Positions 44,763 through 53,887 of a DNA stretch of 64,000 nucleotides are shown in pieces (the stretch's first letter is position 1; every line of letters begins with the position of its first letter). A program made the position numbers and the translations under genes. The notes below the pieces were generated by a model, which saw only the letters and a list, made by a program, of their open reading frames with translations, had not been told where the DNA came from and ran no database searches. This stretch comes from Streptomonospora litoralis (GTDB lineage Bacteria; Actinomycetota; Actinomycetes; Streptosporangiales; Streptosporangiaceae), in assembly GCF_004323735.1 (NCBI RefSeq), contig NZ_CP036455.1, positions 4,273,101 through 4,337,100 on the forward strand. The letters are read 5' to 3'.

Positions 44763-45245
44763 GTGGCCGAGCACATCCAGGTTCCCGTCGTCGCCACCGT
44801 GGTCGGTGGCGCCACAGGACGCCTCGACGACTTCAAGGGCGGGATCGAATCGGTCATCCGGCTCGCTCCCGAGTACCCGCTGGAGACGCTCCAGGGGATC
44901 GAGGAATTCAGCCACCTTCAAGTGACCTGGTTCTTCAGCGAGGGAGCGCCCGAGGACGTCGCCCTGCACGCCCGGGCCCCCAGGGACAACCCGGACTGGC
45001 CCGCCACGGGAACGTTCGTCCACCACAACCACCGGCGTCCGGCCCGCCTCGCCACCTCGTTCCCGCGGCTGCTCGGCGTGCAGGGACGCGAGCTGCGCGT
45101 TACCGACCTCGACGCCGACGACGGCACCCCGATCGTCGATTTCGTGGCCGTCTTCCAGGAGATGCTGCCGCGCGGCCCGGTGACACAGCCCTCATGGCCG
45201 AGCGAGATGCTGGCGGACTACTGGCGCGACGCGACGGAACGCTGA
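44763..45245 (+). CDS. TrmO-like SAM-dependent tRNA methyltransferase (UPF0066)
   Basis: 160 residues. GTG 44763 is preferred over ATG 44757 because GAGGAG touches the ATG but lies seven bases before the GTG. Family blocks: RLAPEYPLETLQGIEEFSHL, VTWFFSEG, RRPARLATSFPRLLGVQGRE and LRVTDLDADDGTPIVDF. TrmO methylates N6-threonylcarbamoyl-adenosine at tRNA position 37. The usual family motif near H-P-R-G-N is partly altered here (HNHRRPARLATSF), so another substrate is possible. It follows the broken regulator by 72 bases. Confidence 0.72.
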   Translation: MAEHIQVPVVATVVGGATGRLDDFKGGIESVIRLAPEYPLETLQGIEEFSHLQVTWFFSEGAPEDVALHARAPRDNPDWPATGTFVHHNHRRPARLATSFPRLLGVQGRELRVTDLDADDGTPIVDFVAVFQEMLPRGPVTQPSWPSEMLADYWRDATER

Positions 45246-45563
45246 GAGACGGAAGCCGGCCAACCAGTCGGACCGTAGACGCCACTGTCCGACCGCGGTG
45301 CCTCCGGACGCGCTCGTGTCACTCCGGGGCTGATAGGGACGCCAAGGCCTCGGGGTTCCGGTGACGTCGGTGTCACTCTATTGCGCGATAGGGGCGGCGG
45401 GTCGGCTGCATGGCGCTGCCAGACGGAGGGGTGGCGGGTGCGGTCGGGCGTCGCTGCGGCATCGACGACGCCCCGCCTTGGCAGGTCAGCAGCGACCGTC
45501 ACGCCTGCCTCCGTCGCCGGGCTTGTACATACCAGGGGCCTGTGGGGACGGACGAACGAGCTG
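45246..45563. other. Convergent intergenic stretch
   Basis: About 320 bases between two convergent genes. Repeated GGTGAC/GTGTCAC elements around 45358-45375 could form a short hairpin. Nothing else is seen. Confidence 0.4.
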
Positions 45564-45749
45564 TTACAGGTGGCCGTCTTTGACGTCGCGAAGGAACGCC
45601 GCCCAGGCATCGGCCGAGTACTCCAGATGTCCCAGCGTCCGGTTCTGCGTGTCGCGCACCAGCACCGTTTGACCTTCCGCCACCTCGACGCAACTCGCGT
45701 TGTTGCCGTTGCTGTAGCTGCTCTTGTGCCACTCGCGTGCTTCAGTCAT
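45564..45749 (-). CDS. DUF397 protein
   Basis: 61 residues with AGGAG ahead of the ATG. The family pattern is clear: WHKSSYSNGNNASCVEVA, then VLVRDTQNRTLGHLEYSADA and WAAFLRDVKDG. Its start overlaps the end of the XRE-DUF5753 gene by eight bases. Such pairs are very common in actinomycetes and include development-linked regulators (WhiJ/Scr-like systems), where the small protein is thought to act as the partner or antagonist of the HTH protein. Confidence 0.92.
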   Translation of the reverse strand: MTEAREWHKSSYSNGNNASCVEVAEGQTVLVRDTQNRTLGHLEYSADAWAAFLRDVKDGHL

Positions 45750-46563
45750 GGAGATCTCCTAGAACCTGCCTGACCAGATCGAGACTGCCTCCGGGCGAAA
45801 GCGCTTCACCTTGGAGCGCATCGAAGGTAGCGACACACCGCCGGACTTGCGCTTCCGTCTCGATGATCTGCTCATCGAAGAAGTATTCGCAGGATGCGAC
45901 TGTGGGCCGCCCATCGAAGGTGTAGACGCGGAACGGTCCAGCCAGTCCGGGGTGGAGCCGGGTGCTCCGAGGAACGATCTGGAGGCGCAGCTTGCGTGCG
46001 TCAACGCAGTCGATGAGGTACTTGAGCTGCGCCTTCATCACAGCTTCGTCTCCTACGACCCGGTGAATCACGTACTCGTCCAGCACCACCAAGACTATCG
46101 GCCGGTCAGATCGCTCAAAGACGGCCTGTTGCCGTTCCAGGCGGGACCGGAGCATGCGGTCGATTGCGTCGTCACTCGCCCAGGGCTGGGTCCCCATGAA
46201 CACGGCGCGGGCGTAGTCAGGCGTCTGAACCAGCCCAGGAATCAGCAAGCCATGGTATTCGTGCAGCTCAACCGCCTTGCTCTCAAGGTCGCTGAACTTC
46301 TCGAAGCCCGCTGGGAAGAGGCCTTGGCTGTTGAAGTTCTCCCACATCCGGAGCAACCGGCCACCAGCCTCCAACGCGCTGTCGAGCGCTGTGGCGTGAT
46401 CCGTCTGTGGCTTGAGCGATCCGCTCTCGACAAGGCTGACGGCAGACGAGGACAGCCCGACCCGGGACCCCAGCTGACCTTGCGACCATCCGCATGCGTC
46501 ACGGCATTTACGCACCTCAGCGCCGTAGCGCTTCCACATCGGACTGATCTTCTTACGTCCCAT
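45742..46563 (-). CDS. XRE-family regulator with DUF5753 domain
   Basis: 273 residues from ATG 46563 with GGAAGG upstream; the longer frame is unsupported. The HTH is AEVRKCRDACGWSQGQLGSR then VGLSSSAVSLVESG (residues ~10-55). The DUF5753 domain spans ~85-265 (YHGLLIPGLVQTPDYARAVF; VVLDEYVIHRVVGDEAVM; FEQ-type end IETEAQVRRCVATFDALQ). It overlaps its DUF397 partner, forming the usual two-gene regulatory module of actinomycetes. Confidence 0.92.
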   Translation of the reverse strand: MGRKKISPMWKRYGAEVRKCRDACGWSQGQLGSRVGLSSSAVSLVESGSLKPQTDHATALDSALEAGGRLLRMWENFNSQGLFPAGFEKFSDLESKAVELHEYHGLLIPGLVQTPDYARAVFMGTQPWASDDAIDRMLRSRLERQQAVFERSDRPIVLVVLDEYVIHRVVGDEAVMKAQLKYLIDCVDARKLRLQIVPRSTRLHPGLAGPFRVYTFDGRPTVASCEYFFDEQIIETEAQVRRCVATFDALQGEALSPGGSLDLVRQVLGDLHD

Positions 46564-46828
46564 CCACTGCCTTCCACCGCACTTCCCAGCTTTTGACACC
46601 ACACGATCACCGATCAGCCACCGCCTGCCACCGGATTCGACGTTTTTTGAGTGACCGATGGCGGCCATAGCGCGGATGTCACCCGGCCCGCAGTGTGGTG
46701 CTCACAGACGGGAGCGCACGGCAGCCGGCCGACGCGCGAAGTCCCGTCGCAGGTTTCGACCGCCCACCGACTGCGGTCCTCAACAGGAAGGTGAACCGCG
46801 TGGCTGGAACCAAGCGGACAACGTCGGG

Positions 46829-48545
46829 CCGACATGGGCTCTGGCACGGATTCGATGAAGCATCAGGCTCCTGCGATCAGACAGCGAGCAGCACGCGCTT
46901 GCGCAGCAGGTCAGGGTTGGCGCGCCCATACATCTGACGTTTGAGCATCTTGAGCCGGTTGACGTGGCCCTCGACCACGCCGGAGCTGTGCGGCAGCGTA
47001 AGCCCGGCCACGACAGCGTCCCAGTCGCGCCCCAGGCCGCGGACGAAGGAGTCGAGTTCGGGGATCTGTTCGCTCCGCGCCGCCGTGGTCCACTCTTCCA
47101 ACCGGTGGCCCTGCCGATGGGCCATCATGCGCGCGAAGCCCTGGACGCGCTCGCTGAGGCGCGCCAGTTCGGGGCAGGCGCCCAGCACCGCTGTGAGCTG
47201 CAACCGCTGCTCATGTTCGAGGTGGTCGGGATGGGTGAGGATCCAGGCGGTGACCCGGCGGGCGGTGGGCGGCCGGGCCGGCGCCGGAGGCGGCACAGCG
47301 TGGCGGCGCCACGGGCGGATGTGGTCGCGCACGCTCGCATAGCTCCCGTTGTAGCCCTGCCGGCGGAGTTCGTCCCAGAGCACGGCGGCGTTGGTGCACC
47401 CGTGGGCGAAGCGTTCGCGCAGGTAGGCGTCATAGCTCGCGACCTGGCGGGGGCGTTTGCCGGTGCCGTCGCGGGCCAGCAGGTCCTCGACGGTTGCGGC
47501 GCGTGCGAAGCGGCGCACGGTGTTGCGGGCGAGATCGAGTTCGCCGACGATCTCCATGATGGTGCGGCCCTGGTCGAGCAGGTGGTGGATCTGCTTGTGG
47601 CGCCGGCGGGTGCGTTCGGCCAGCGGCCCCTGCCGGATTCCGGGAGTTTCGGCCGGGGGCGGCTCGGCCGGCGTTGTTGTGGGTGCCGGTTCGGATGTGG
47701 TGGGCGGGAAGTCGCGGCGGTGGCGGGCGACGGCCCGTTCCACGGCCGCGGCGAGGTTCTGCCACAGATGGAAGCGGTCGGCTATCTGCACCGCGTCCGG
47801 AGCGCCTTGGGCGATGCCGTCGGCATAGCACCCGGCCCGGTCCCGGCAGACGACCTCGACCCCGGGGTGCTGGATGAGCCATTCCTTGACGGCCCTGGCC
47901 GAGCGTTCGGGCAGCACTTCCACCGGGCGTCGGGTCTGGGCATCGACCAGCAGGGTTCCGTAGACGTGGCCTTTGCGCAGGGCGAAGTCATCAACCCCCA
48001 GGATCCGGGGCACATCCGCGGGGCTTTCCGGGGTGGCGCGTACCTGGCGCAATAGCGTCATCCGACTCACGGCCGCGGCTATCCGCGCTGCCAGGCGTGC
48101 TCCGGCGCGACCGCCCAGCGCCATGCCGATGCCGGCGAGCACGTCGCTCAGCCCCCGGCTGCGCCGGGCGTAGGCCACGGTCAGACCGGGGACCTGTTCG
48201 GCGAAGATCCGACGCTTGCAGGTGGGCTCATCGCAGAAGAACCGGCGGACTTCCAGGTGGATCAGCACTTCCCGGCCGGAGACAGGAGTGTCGGCGAGGC
48301 GGCGCACATAGCGGCTATGCACGCGTGGTGACCGGGTCGCGCAGACGGGGCAGGCGGCGTCGTCGGCTTGGGTGGAGGCCGCGATCCGTACCGAGAGCCC
48401 AGCCCGGTACACGTCATCGATGCGCAGGTCCGCCAAGTGCGGAAAGAGCAGTGTGAAGAGGGAGGAGAACGACACCCCGCATCATTGCGGGATCGACCCG
48501 GCGTCCGCAGGCGATTCATCGAATCCGTGCCAGAGCCCCGACATG
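46829..48545. mobile_element. Intact ISL3-family insertion sequence with 8-bp target duplication
   Basis: The element spans 46837-48537 (1,701 bp) and is bounded by perfect 23-bp inverted repeats at 46837-46859 and 48515-48537. It is flanked by identical 8-bp direct repeats, CCGACATG, at 46829-46836 and 48538-48545. Intact transposase, perfect ends and perfect target duplication indicate a recent, probably still active insertion. Confidence 0.93.
46877..48475 (-). CDS. ISL3-family transposase
   Basis: 532 residues, full length. The N-terminal zinc-binding region has CPVCATRSPRVHSRYVRRL and CDEPTCKRRIF. The DDE domain shows LGVDDFALRKGHVYGTLLVD (first Asp), VVCRDRAGCYADG (second Asp) and, near the end, SSGVVEGHVNRLKMLKRQMY with the catalytic Glu. 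A helical insertion contains an HTH (TIMEIVGELDLARNTVRRFA). It catalyses cut-and-paste-type transposition of the surrounding element. Confidence 0.96.
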   Translation of the reverse strand: MSFSSLFTLLFPHLADLRIDDVYRAGLSVRIAASTQADDAACPVCATRSPRVHSRYVRRLADTPVSGREVLIHLEVRRFFCDEPTCKRRIFAEQVPGLTVAYARRSRGLSDVLAGIGMALGGRAGARLAARIAAAVSRMTLLRQVRATPESPADVPRILGVDDFALRKGHVYGTLLVDAQTRRPVEVLPERSARAVKEWLIQHPGVEVVCRDRAGCYADGIAQGAPDAVQIADRFHLWQNLAAAVERAVARHRRDFPPTTSEPAPTTTPAEPPPAETPGIRQGPLAERTRRRHKQIHHLLDQGRTIMEIVGELDLARNTVRRFARAATVEDLLARDGTGKRPRQVASYDAYLRERFAHGCTNAAVLWDELRRQGYNGSYASVRDHIRPWRRHAVPPPAPARPPTARRVTAWILTHPDHLEHEQRLQLTAVLGACPELARLSERVQGFARMMAHRQGHRLEEWTTAARSEQIPELDSFVRGLGRDWDAVVAGLTLPHSSGVVEGHVNRLKMLKRQMYGRANPDLLRKRVLLAV

Positions 48546-49039
48546 GACCACGGGATGCCGCCGGAACGGCTACTCCCGCCCCGTTGTCGCTGCCCCGCCG
48601 CGTCCCCTCGAGCGAGCCGAGCGTGCGCAGCGTCCTCTTCGGCCACGAACCGGAACAGGTCACCCGCGCCCGGAGCTGGTGCCGGCGGACCAGCGGCGTT
48701 CCCTACGACCGCCTCTATCCGGTGCTGTTGGCGCTTTCGGAGCTGTATACGAACGCGCTCACGCATACGGCGTCGGGACTCCCGGGCGGCAGGGTCCGAA
48801 TCGACTTGACGGTACTGGCCGACGGCATACGTCTCGCCGTCACTGATCAAGGCCCTCGGCCGGGAAAACCGGCCACGCACCCGACTCTGCCCGAATCCGA
48901 CCCGCTCGAAGAGCACGGCCGAGGTCTCGTGCTCGTGGATCGCCTCAGCCGCGACTGGGGCTGGCACGGGGTTCCCGGACTCCCGACAACGGTCTGGGCG
49001 CTGTTCGACCGAAGCCCCAGCTTCGGGCGGTAAGGCGCC

Positions 49040-49279
49040 ATGGCATGGGACGTCGATGAGGATGGCGAGCGGTACCGGGCAGCGTACGCCCTGCAGCGCG
49101 AAGTCGGGATGCGCTGGCTCATCATGTGGGGACCGGGCTCGCGCGCGTTCTGGGCGTTCCATCGCGGTCCCGCGAGCATCGTCCCGCGTTCGGCCTCCAC
49201 GCCTCAGCGCCTCCTCGACGAGATCGCCGCCGTCGAGCGGAGCCTCACAGCCGACCGACCGCCTGACAACCGCCGATGA
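49040..49279 (+). CDS. Small hypothetical protein after the ATPase gene
   Basis: 79 residues starting MAWDVDEDGERYRAAYALQR. It begins six bases after the stop of the interrupted ATPase gene and has TAAGG upstream, so it was co-transcribed. It is Trp- and Arg-rich with no signal peptide. Small proteins of this kind often follow RsbW-like ATPases next to XRE/DUF397 genes in actinomycetes; function unknown. Confidence 0.6.
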   Translation: MAWDVDEDGERYRAAYALQREVGMRWLIMWGPGSRAFWAFHRGPASIVPRSASTPQRLLDEIAAVERSLTADRPPDNRR

Positions 49280-49512
49280 ACGGAACCCTCTTCTCCAGAT
49301 GGGCAGCCGTAGGGCCGGCCAACTGGCAACCGCGGTTCGTTCGCCGGAGTGCGGCATTTGCGCAGTTGGACATCACTCGCATGTGGTCTTGTTGGCATTT
49401 TCCATCGCCTCAGATCCTCCGGCTCCGGTTGTCGGGTCCGACGGCGCTGGCTAGAGTCATCTCCCGATTCGGAGAGTAGTCATCTGATCTCTATGCGGAT
49501 TGAGGTCTGGAT

Positions 49513-50049
49513 TTGCGGTGTGCTGCGGCGTCTGTTGCGGTCGCGTTCGTCATAGCAGGTGGAAGCGCGTGCTCGGCCCCGCCGCAAGAGCCCGGATCCC
49601 GATCTGTTCCCGACGCATCCACCTCCTCCATCGCGGCGGAGGCCCCGTCCCCGCAAGAGCAGGCGATCCAGGCGTATGAGGGAATGATGGCGGCGGTGGT
49701 CGAGGGCACACACCGGGGAGCGACGGCCCACCCGGACCTCCAGCGCTACAGCACAGGCCAGGCCCGACGGCTGATGGACGAACTCCTCGACGGCACCACA
49801 GCCACCGGTCAACCGGTGCTCGAGCCCGAGGTGGCCGAGATCGACCTGCAGGCCGAGCCGCCGTCGATCGTGGTCGAAGACTGCCTCGACGGATCACGAT
49901 GGGAGATCGCCGAGGACGACGTCGACGCCCAAGGCGAACTGAAGGAGGGCGAGGGGCCTCGCCCCGTCACCGCCACGGTGACGAAAGGGTCGGCGGCATG
50001 GAAGGTCGCGGACTGGTGGATCGGGGAGTACGGCGCTTGCGAACAGTGA
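49513..50049 (+). CDS. Secreted or lipoprotein-like protein of the conjugative element
   Basis: 178 residues from a TTG start (an in-frame stop lies just upstream). The N-terminus is a signal peptide ending in a lipobox-like GGSACSAPP. The mature part has a helical region (EQAIQAYEGMMAAVVEGTHR) and a beta-rich part (SIVVEDCLDGSRWEIAEDD, then ATVTKGSAAWKVADWWIGEY), a pattern like NTF2/DUF4878-type lipoproteins. It overlaps the next gene by four bases. Probable role: cell-surface part of the transfer apparatus. Confidence 0.72.
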   Translation: MRCAAASVAVAFVIAGGSACSAPPQEPGSRSVPDASTSSIAAEAPSPQEQAIQAYEGMMAAVVEGTHRGATAHPDLQRYSTGQARRLMDELLDGTTATGQPVLEPEVAEIDLQAEPPSIVVEDCLDGSRWEIAEDDVDAQGELKEGEGPRPVTATVTKGSAAWKVADWWIGEYGACEQ

Positions 50050-50846
50050 AACGTTTCCCGGCGGCCGTGTGCCTGGCGACGGCAGCCGCCATTCTCGCGT
50101 CCGCAACGGTGCCCGCCTACGCCGACGGCGTCGACCTGCTGGGCAAAGCCGACTGCTCCGGATCCGCATGCGAAATCAGCGCACGGTCCGAACGGCCGGG
50201 GCAGAGCGGCACTGCTCCGGGCGGGGACGGCTCGTCCTCGGCGTCGTCCGGCTCGGTCCCGCTCGAGCCGGAGTCGCGGTGCAGTGAGCCGGAGAACGGG
50301 CGGGCGCACTGCACGACGACCCTGACCGTTCCGGCCGCCGGTGGCAGGAACGGTGTGGATGTGGCAGCGCTGGCCGAGCAGGCGCGGGCGCGGTTGGAGC
50401 TGCCGGAGACCGACATCGGATCGTCGCCGCCGATGGGCGGGATGATGGTTGTTCAGTTCCCCGTGTGGCTCTGGATCGAGAAGGACCAGTGGGAGCCGCG
50501 CACGGCCGAGGTGTCGGTGGCGGGCGGGTCGGCGTCGGTGACGGCCACCCCGCGCGAGGTGGTCTGGGACATGGGCGACGGGAACGACGTGACGTGTGCG
50601 GGGCCGGGCACGGTGTACGACTCCGCGGTGCACAGCCCCGGGGCGGAGTCGCCGGACTGCGGCTACAGCTACACGTTGTCGTCGAAGAACCGGCCGGGCG
50701 CCACCGACACGGTGACGGCCACCATCGTGTGGGACGTGGCGTGGGAGACCTCGTCCGGCCAGGGCGGGGAGCTGGAGGCGATGGAGACCAGCGCCTCCCG
50801 CCGGGTGGAGGTGGTGGAGGTGCACTCGCTGGTGGTCGACGGCTGA
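50046..50846 (+). CDS. Secreted beta-rich protein of the conjugative element
   Basis: 266 residues from GTG 50046, overlapping the upstream TGA. Signal peptide: AVCLATAAAILASATVPAYA. A Ser/Gly-rich linker is followed by a domain with VQFPVWLWIEKDQWEP and a PKD-like VTATPREVVWDMGDGNDVTC. Proteins of this type are encoded beside lipoprotein genes on actinobacterial elements with type IV secretion loci. Two Cys pairs probably form disulphides outside the membrane. Confidence 0.75.
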   Translation: MKRFPAAVCLATAAAILASATVPAYADGVDLLGKADCSGSACEISARSERPGQSGTAPGGDGSSSASSGSVPLEPESRCSEPENGRAHCTTTLTVPAAGGRNGVDVAALAEQARARLELPETDIGSSPPMGGMMVVQFPVWLWIEKDQWEPRTAEVSVAGGSASVTATPREVVWDMGDGNDVTCAGPGTVYDSAVHSPGAESPDCGYSYTLSSKNRPGATDTVTATIVWDVAWETSSGQGGELEAMETSASRRVEVVEVHSLVVDG

Positions 50847-51603
50847 CCGCAGCCCCTGCTACCGGTCGCGGACGACGCGGCGGGAGACCGCGGAGGGCGA
50901 GGGGCGGCCGCTGCGTGTCGGGGCCGGCGGCCGGAGCGGCCCGTGTTTGCTTTGCGGCCTGCTTTGCCGCGCGATTCGGTGCCACGATCACGCGTATTCG
51001 CGACACATCGGGGGCACACCTTGGCGCGCGCTTAAGAGTGTGCGCCCCGGGCGCAATAATCAGCGCAGGTCAGGGTGCAATCAGGGGTGCAGGGCACAGC
51101 GCGGGACTGGACACCGTCGGTGTCCTGGATCCCCGTAGGCGGCGGGCCGTGCGGCGGCCCGTTCGCCCTCGTCTCTCGGCTGGTTCCGCTCCGCGTCCGC
51201 TGTACTGATCTCTCATTCTCCATCCCTTTTATTGTTTCTTCTCTGTATTTTTGTTTTTCTCTGGTTTTGTTTCTTCTGGGTTTTCGTGGTGCCCCGGTTC
51301 GGGGGTCATGATCACCCGTGTTGGAGCCGTTCGCGGATGGTCGGATGTTTGCCTGCGGGTCTGGGGAACCCTTCGCGCGCGTGCGCGGTTCCTCCTGAGT
51401 TCGGGTGTCGCGAAAAAGGTTCCGCGGGCGGTTTGACTTCCGTTCCGGGGCCAAGTTGCTCTTGGTGGTGCCAGCGGGAACGCCGACGGAAACCGCACGG
51501 GGGAACGCCGGGCGTCTTGACTCGGCGAACGAACCCAAGCGACGTTCGGGAGGGATTCCCGAGGGCGAGGGAATGCAACCGCCCCCGGAAAGGGAGGTAA
51601 ACC
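50847..51603. other. Long non-coding region with hairpins and a pyrimidine-rich tract
   Basis: About 760 bases. It holds a perfect hairpin GGACACCG-T-CGGTGTCC (51109-51125), another GGGCCG/CGGCCC stem (around 51143-51160), and then a striking T/C-rich tract (about 51207-51290). The right part leads to the strong ribosome site of the zinc-ribbon gene. It could include a terminator, a regulatory leader, or an origin of transfer or replication. No gene is supported. Confidence 0.5.
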
Positions 51604-51792
51604 ATGGGCGAAAGCGAGAAGCTTTTCTGTCCGCAATGCGAGGAACCGGTGCGGCACATGCCGCCGCGCATCTGGGCCACCGGCACCGACCGGCCGGCCT
51701 ACAGCCACCGCGACGGTGAACCGCTGTGCCCGGTGCGCACCGGGACGGGCCACCGGCCCGCCGACCCCTTCACCCGGAGCCCGGCCGAGTAG
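51604..51792 (+). CDS. Small Cys-rich (zinc-ribbon-like) protein
   Basis: 62 residues with GGGAGGTAAACC ahead of the ATG. The N-terminal CPQCEEPVRH and later GEPLCPVRT give three Cys with nearby His residues (HMPPRIWATG, YSHRDG), consistent with a small zinc-binding fold. It opens a run of plus-strand element genes leading to the integrase. Homologous small proteins occur on actinobacterial integrative elements; no function is known. Confidence 0.65.
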   Translation: MGESEKLFCPQCEEPVRHMPPRIWATGTDRPAYSHRDGEPLCPVRTGTGHRPADPFTRSPAE

Positions 51793-51918
51793 ACCGCGAG
51801 ACCGAGGGGTCCCGCAAACCGAGAGCGCCCGCGCCCGAACACCCGGCGTCGAATTCCACCTCGCGACCGGGGTGGGCGCGGGCCAGCAACTACCACGATT
51901 AGTAACGAGGAGTGTGCT

Positions 51919-52569
51919 GTGAGCACCATTATGCCGCATGAGGCGGGCTTCCCCGCCACCTTCACGTCCCACGCGGCCGAGGCGGTCCTCTACCCGAGCC
52001 AGGTGATCACCGCCTATGCGGGCGGGCCGGGCACGGTGATCGTCTACAGCTGCCATGAGCGCCGGTACCGGGTCCGCCTGGCCGAGGAGGCCCGCGACAC
52101 GACCGAGCCGGACGAGGTCCTGGTCTGCGGCCACGGCGACATCGAGATCGCCCTGGAACACGCCCGCGCTGCGGGGCTGACCCTGCGCCAGATGACCCGG
52201 CCCCTGGCCCAGGACTGCCGGGCCCACCTGGAGGCCTGGGCCGATGTGGAACGCCTCGCGGGTCTGCCCCCGGTCCTGGACCTGCGGCGCGACATGGCCC
52301 GGAGCGGGTTCCACCTCGACCGGTGCAGCCACCTCGGCACGTGCGAGGGAGCCCGGACCACGCAGGACTTCTTCGCCCACCTGCGCGTGCCGACCGTCAT
52401 GGCGGCGGTGCGGCACCGGCCCCTCGGCGAGGGGCGGTCCGAGGTGCGGGGCGGGCTCTACGACATCGCCGCGGAGTTCGCCTCCTGGGACGCCCCGGTG
52501 CAGGAGGGCCTGGTGCGGACCCGCGCCAACGAGATCACCGCCGCGCTGTATCGCTACCTCGGCCGCTGA
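51919..52569 (+). CDS. Hypothetical protein of the element
   Basis: 216 residues from GTG 51919 with GAGGAG upstream. The first third is beta-rich (AVLYPSQVITAYAGGPGTVI) and the rest helical (DIEIALEHARAAGLTLRQMT). Cys and His residues near HLDRCSHLGTCEGA might bind a metal. No family is recognised. It belongs to the plus-strand series between the zinc-ribbon and HTH genes. Confidence 0.6.
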   Translation: MSTIMPHEAGFPATFTSHAAEAVLYPSQVITAYAGGPGTVIVYSCHERRYRVRLAEEARDTTEPDEVLVCGHGDIEIALEHARAAGLTLRQMTRPLAQDCRAHLEAWADVERLAGLPPVLDLRRDMARSGFHLDRCSHLGTCEGARTTQDFFAHLRVPTVMAAVRHRPLGEGRSEVRGGLYDIAAEFASWDAPVQEGLVRTRANEITAALYRYLGR

Positions 52570-52654
52570 CGTACCGGCGGGCGGGCGCGGCCCCGGGTGC
52601 CGCGCCCGCCCCCGTACCCGACCGAACTCCGAATCTTTGAAAGGACCGATCACC

Positions 52655-53380
52655 ATGGCCAGCACCGCTGTGCGCACCGACATCCTCACCTGCCTGCGCG
52701 GGCGCACCGCCCCCGCCACCGCCGCTGAGATCGCCGAGGCGACCGGCCGGGGCCGCTCCACCGTCACCCAGGCCTTGCGCGGCCTGGAGACCGACGGCCG
52801 TGCCACCCGTACCCGGATGAGCCACGAGCCGGGCAAGCGCGTGGCCGACCTCTGGAGCCTCGCGGCCACCGGCGCCGCCACCGAGGGGGAGGGCGAGGCC
52901 CCCGCCTCGCCGGACCCGGACAACGACGCCCCGGGACCCGTGTCCGAGTCGCCGGCCCCGCGCGAGGCCCCGGCCGATGCGGCGACGGCCGACACACCGG
53001 AGGCGGCGGACGCACCGGTGCCCACGGCCGAGGAGGTACCGGCGCCGCGCCCGGCACCGGCGGCCGCCACCTCGCAGGAGGTTCCGAAGAAGAAGGGCGC
53101 GGCCGACTCGGACACCCGCACGCGGGCACCGGAGCAAACCGACGGGGCGGCGCAGACGAACAAGGTCAGCCGTACGACCCGGCTGGAGCCGGGCGGGCTG
53201 CGGAAGATCGTCAAGGCCATCCTCGACTCCGAACCGGAGGAGGAGTTCTCGCCCACCGAGATCAGCCACCTGCTGCGCGGGCGCAGCGTCGGCGCGATCC
53301 AGAACGCCCTGGCCCGGCTGGTCAAGGACGGCGAGGCCGAGCTGACGTGTGAAGCCCCGCGCCGCTACAGCGCCGCCTGA
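52655..53380 (+). CDS. DNA-binding protein with two winged-helix domains and a disordered linker
   Basis: 241 residues with GAAAGGACC upstream. An N-terminal MarR-like HTH (TAAEIAEATGRGRSTVTQAL) and a C-terminal winged helix (FSPTEISHLLRGRSVGAIQN, then ALARLVKDGEAELT) are joined by about 100 residues rich in Ala, Pro, Glu and Asp. Two DNA-binding ends on a long flexible tether suit bridging of two sites. It is probably the element's transcription or maintenance regulator, upstream of Xis and integrase. Confidence 0.75.
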   Translation: MASTAVRTDILTCLRGRTAPATAAEIAEATGRGRSTVTQALRGLETDGRATRTRMSHEPGKRVADLWSLAATGAATEGEGEAPASPDPDNDAPGPVSESPAPREAPADAATADTPEAADAPVPTAEEVPAPRPAPAAATSQEVPKKKGAADSDTRTRAPEQTDGAAQTNKVSRTTRLEPGGLRKIVKAILDSEPEEEFSPTEISHLLRGRSVGAIQNALARLVKDGEAELTCEAPRRYSAA

Positions 53381-53887
53381 GGCCGAGGGCGGGTGCCCGG
53401 GCGCGTGTTCTTCCGCCCCGGGCGCCCGCCCTTCGTGCTTGCCCGGAGGCCGTGGGGGCTTCGGGCGCGCGTGTGTGTGCGGTGTCCAATCCGGCGGTGG
53501 GGCCGGCTTTGTTCGGGGGAGGCAGGACCCTTCGGGGCGAGAGCTGGCGAGGTGGGTGGATGCGGCGGACAGCGCGACGGCCGACGGTTGGCGGAGGTTC
53601 TGCGTGCGAGGGCGGCGGTGGTGCCCGCGGTTCGGTCCGGGGCAAGGGGGCCCGGCCGCCGACGTGCGGGGGCCGGGCGCCGAGATCGCGGCGTCGGCCG
53701 ATCGCCCGGATGCCCCCGCGAAGCCCGCAAATCGGGCTGCGGTGGCGAGGTTTTTCGTGGATCCGATGGGTGAGTCCACGAATCCGCTTGTGATCGGGGC
53801 GGAGTGGAGCGGCCATGGGGCCGCTCCCGCACCGGCGGGAGCGGCCGACCACGCCCAACCTCGACCCCGTACCGGAAGGAGGAGGCG
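53381..53887. other. Region between the two-HTH gene and xis
   Basis: About 510 bases. G-rich plus strand, no convincing gene. The first 60 bases contain CGCGTG/GGGCGC inverted sequences that may terminate the upstream transcript; the last 100 bases lead to the very strong ribosome site of xis. An excision or control region could lie here. Confidence 0.4.

Larger units (their letters stand above)
46800..49033 (+). pseudogene. HATPase_c anti-sigma-like ATP-binding protein, split by ISL3
   Basis: GTG 46800 with AGGAAGG upstream encodes VAGTKRTTSGRH, then the ISL3 element interrupts. Removing the element and one 8-bp copy of the target restores a single 174-residue frame (46800-46836 joined to 48546-49033). 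The rest includes the N-box ALSELYTNALTHTASG, the G1 box LAVTDQGPRPGKP and EEHGRGLVLVDRLS. This is an RsbW-like single-domain ATPase found beside XRE/DUF397 genes. Only the first 12 codons are cut off, so a shortened protein could still be made from a start in the element end. Confidence 0.88.
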
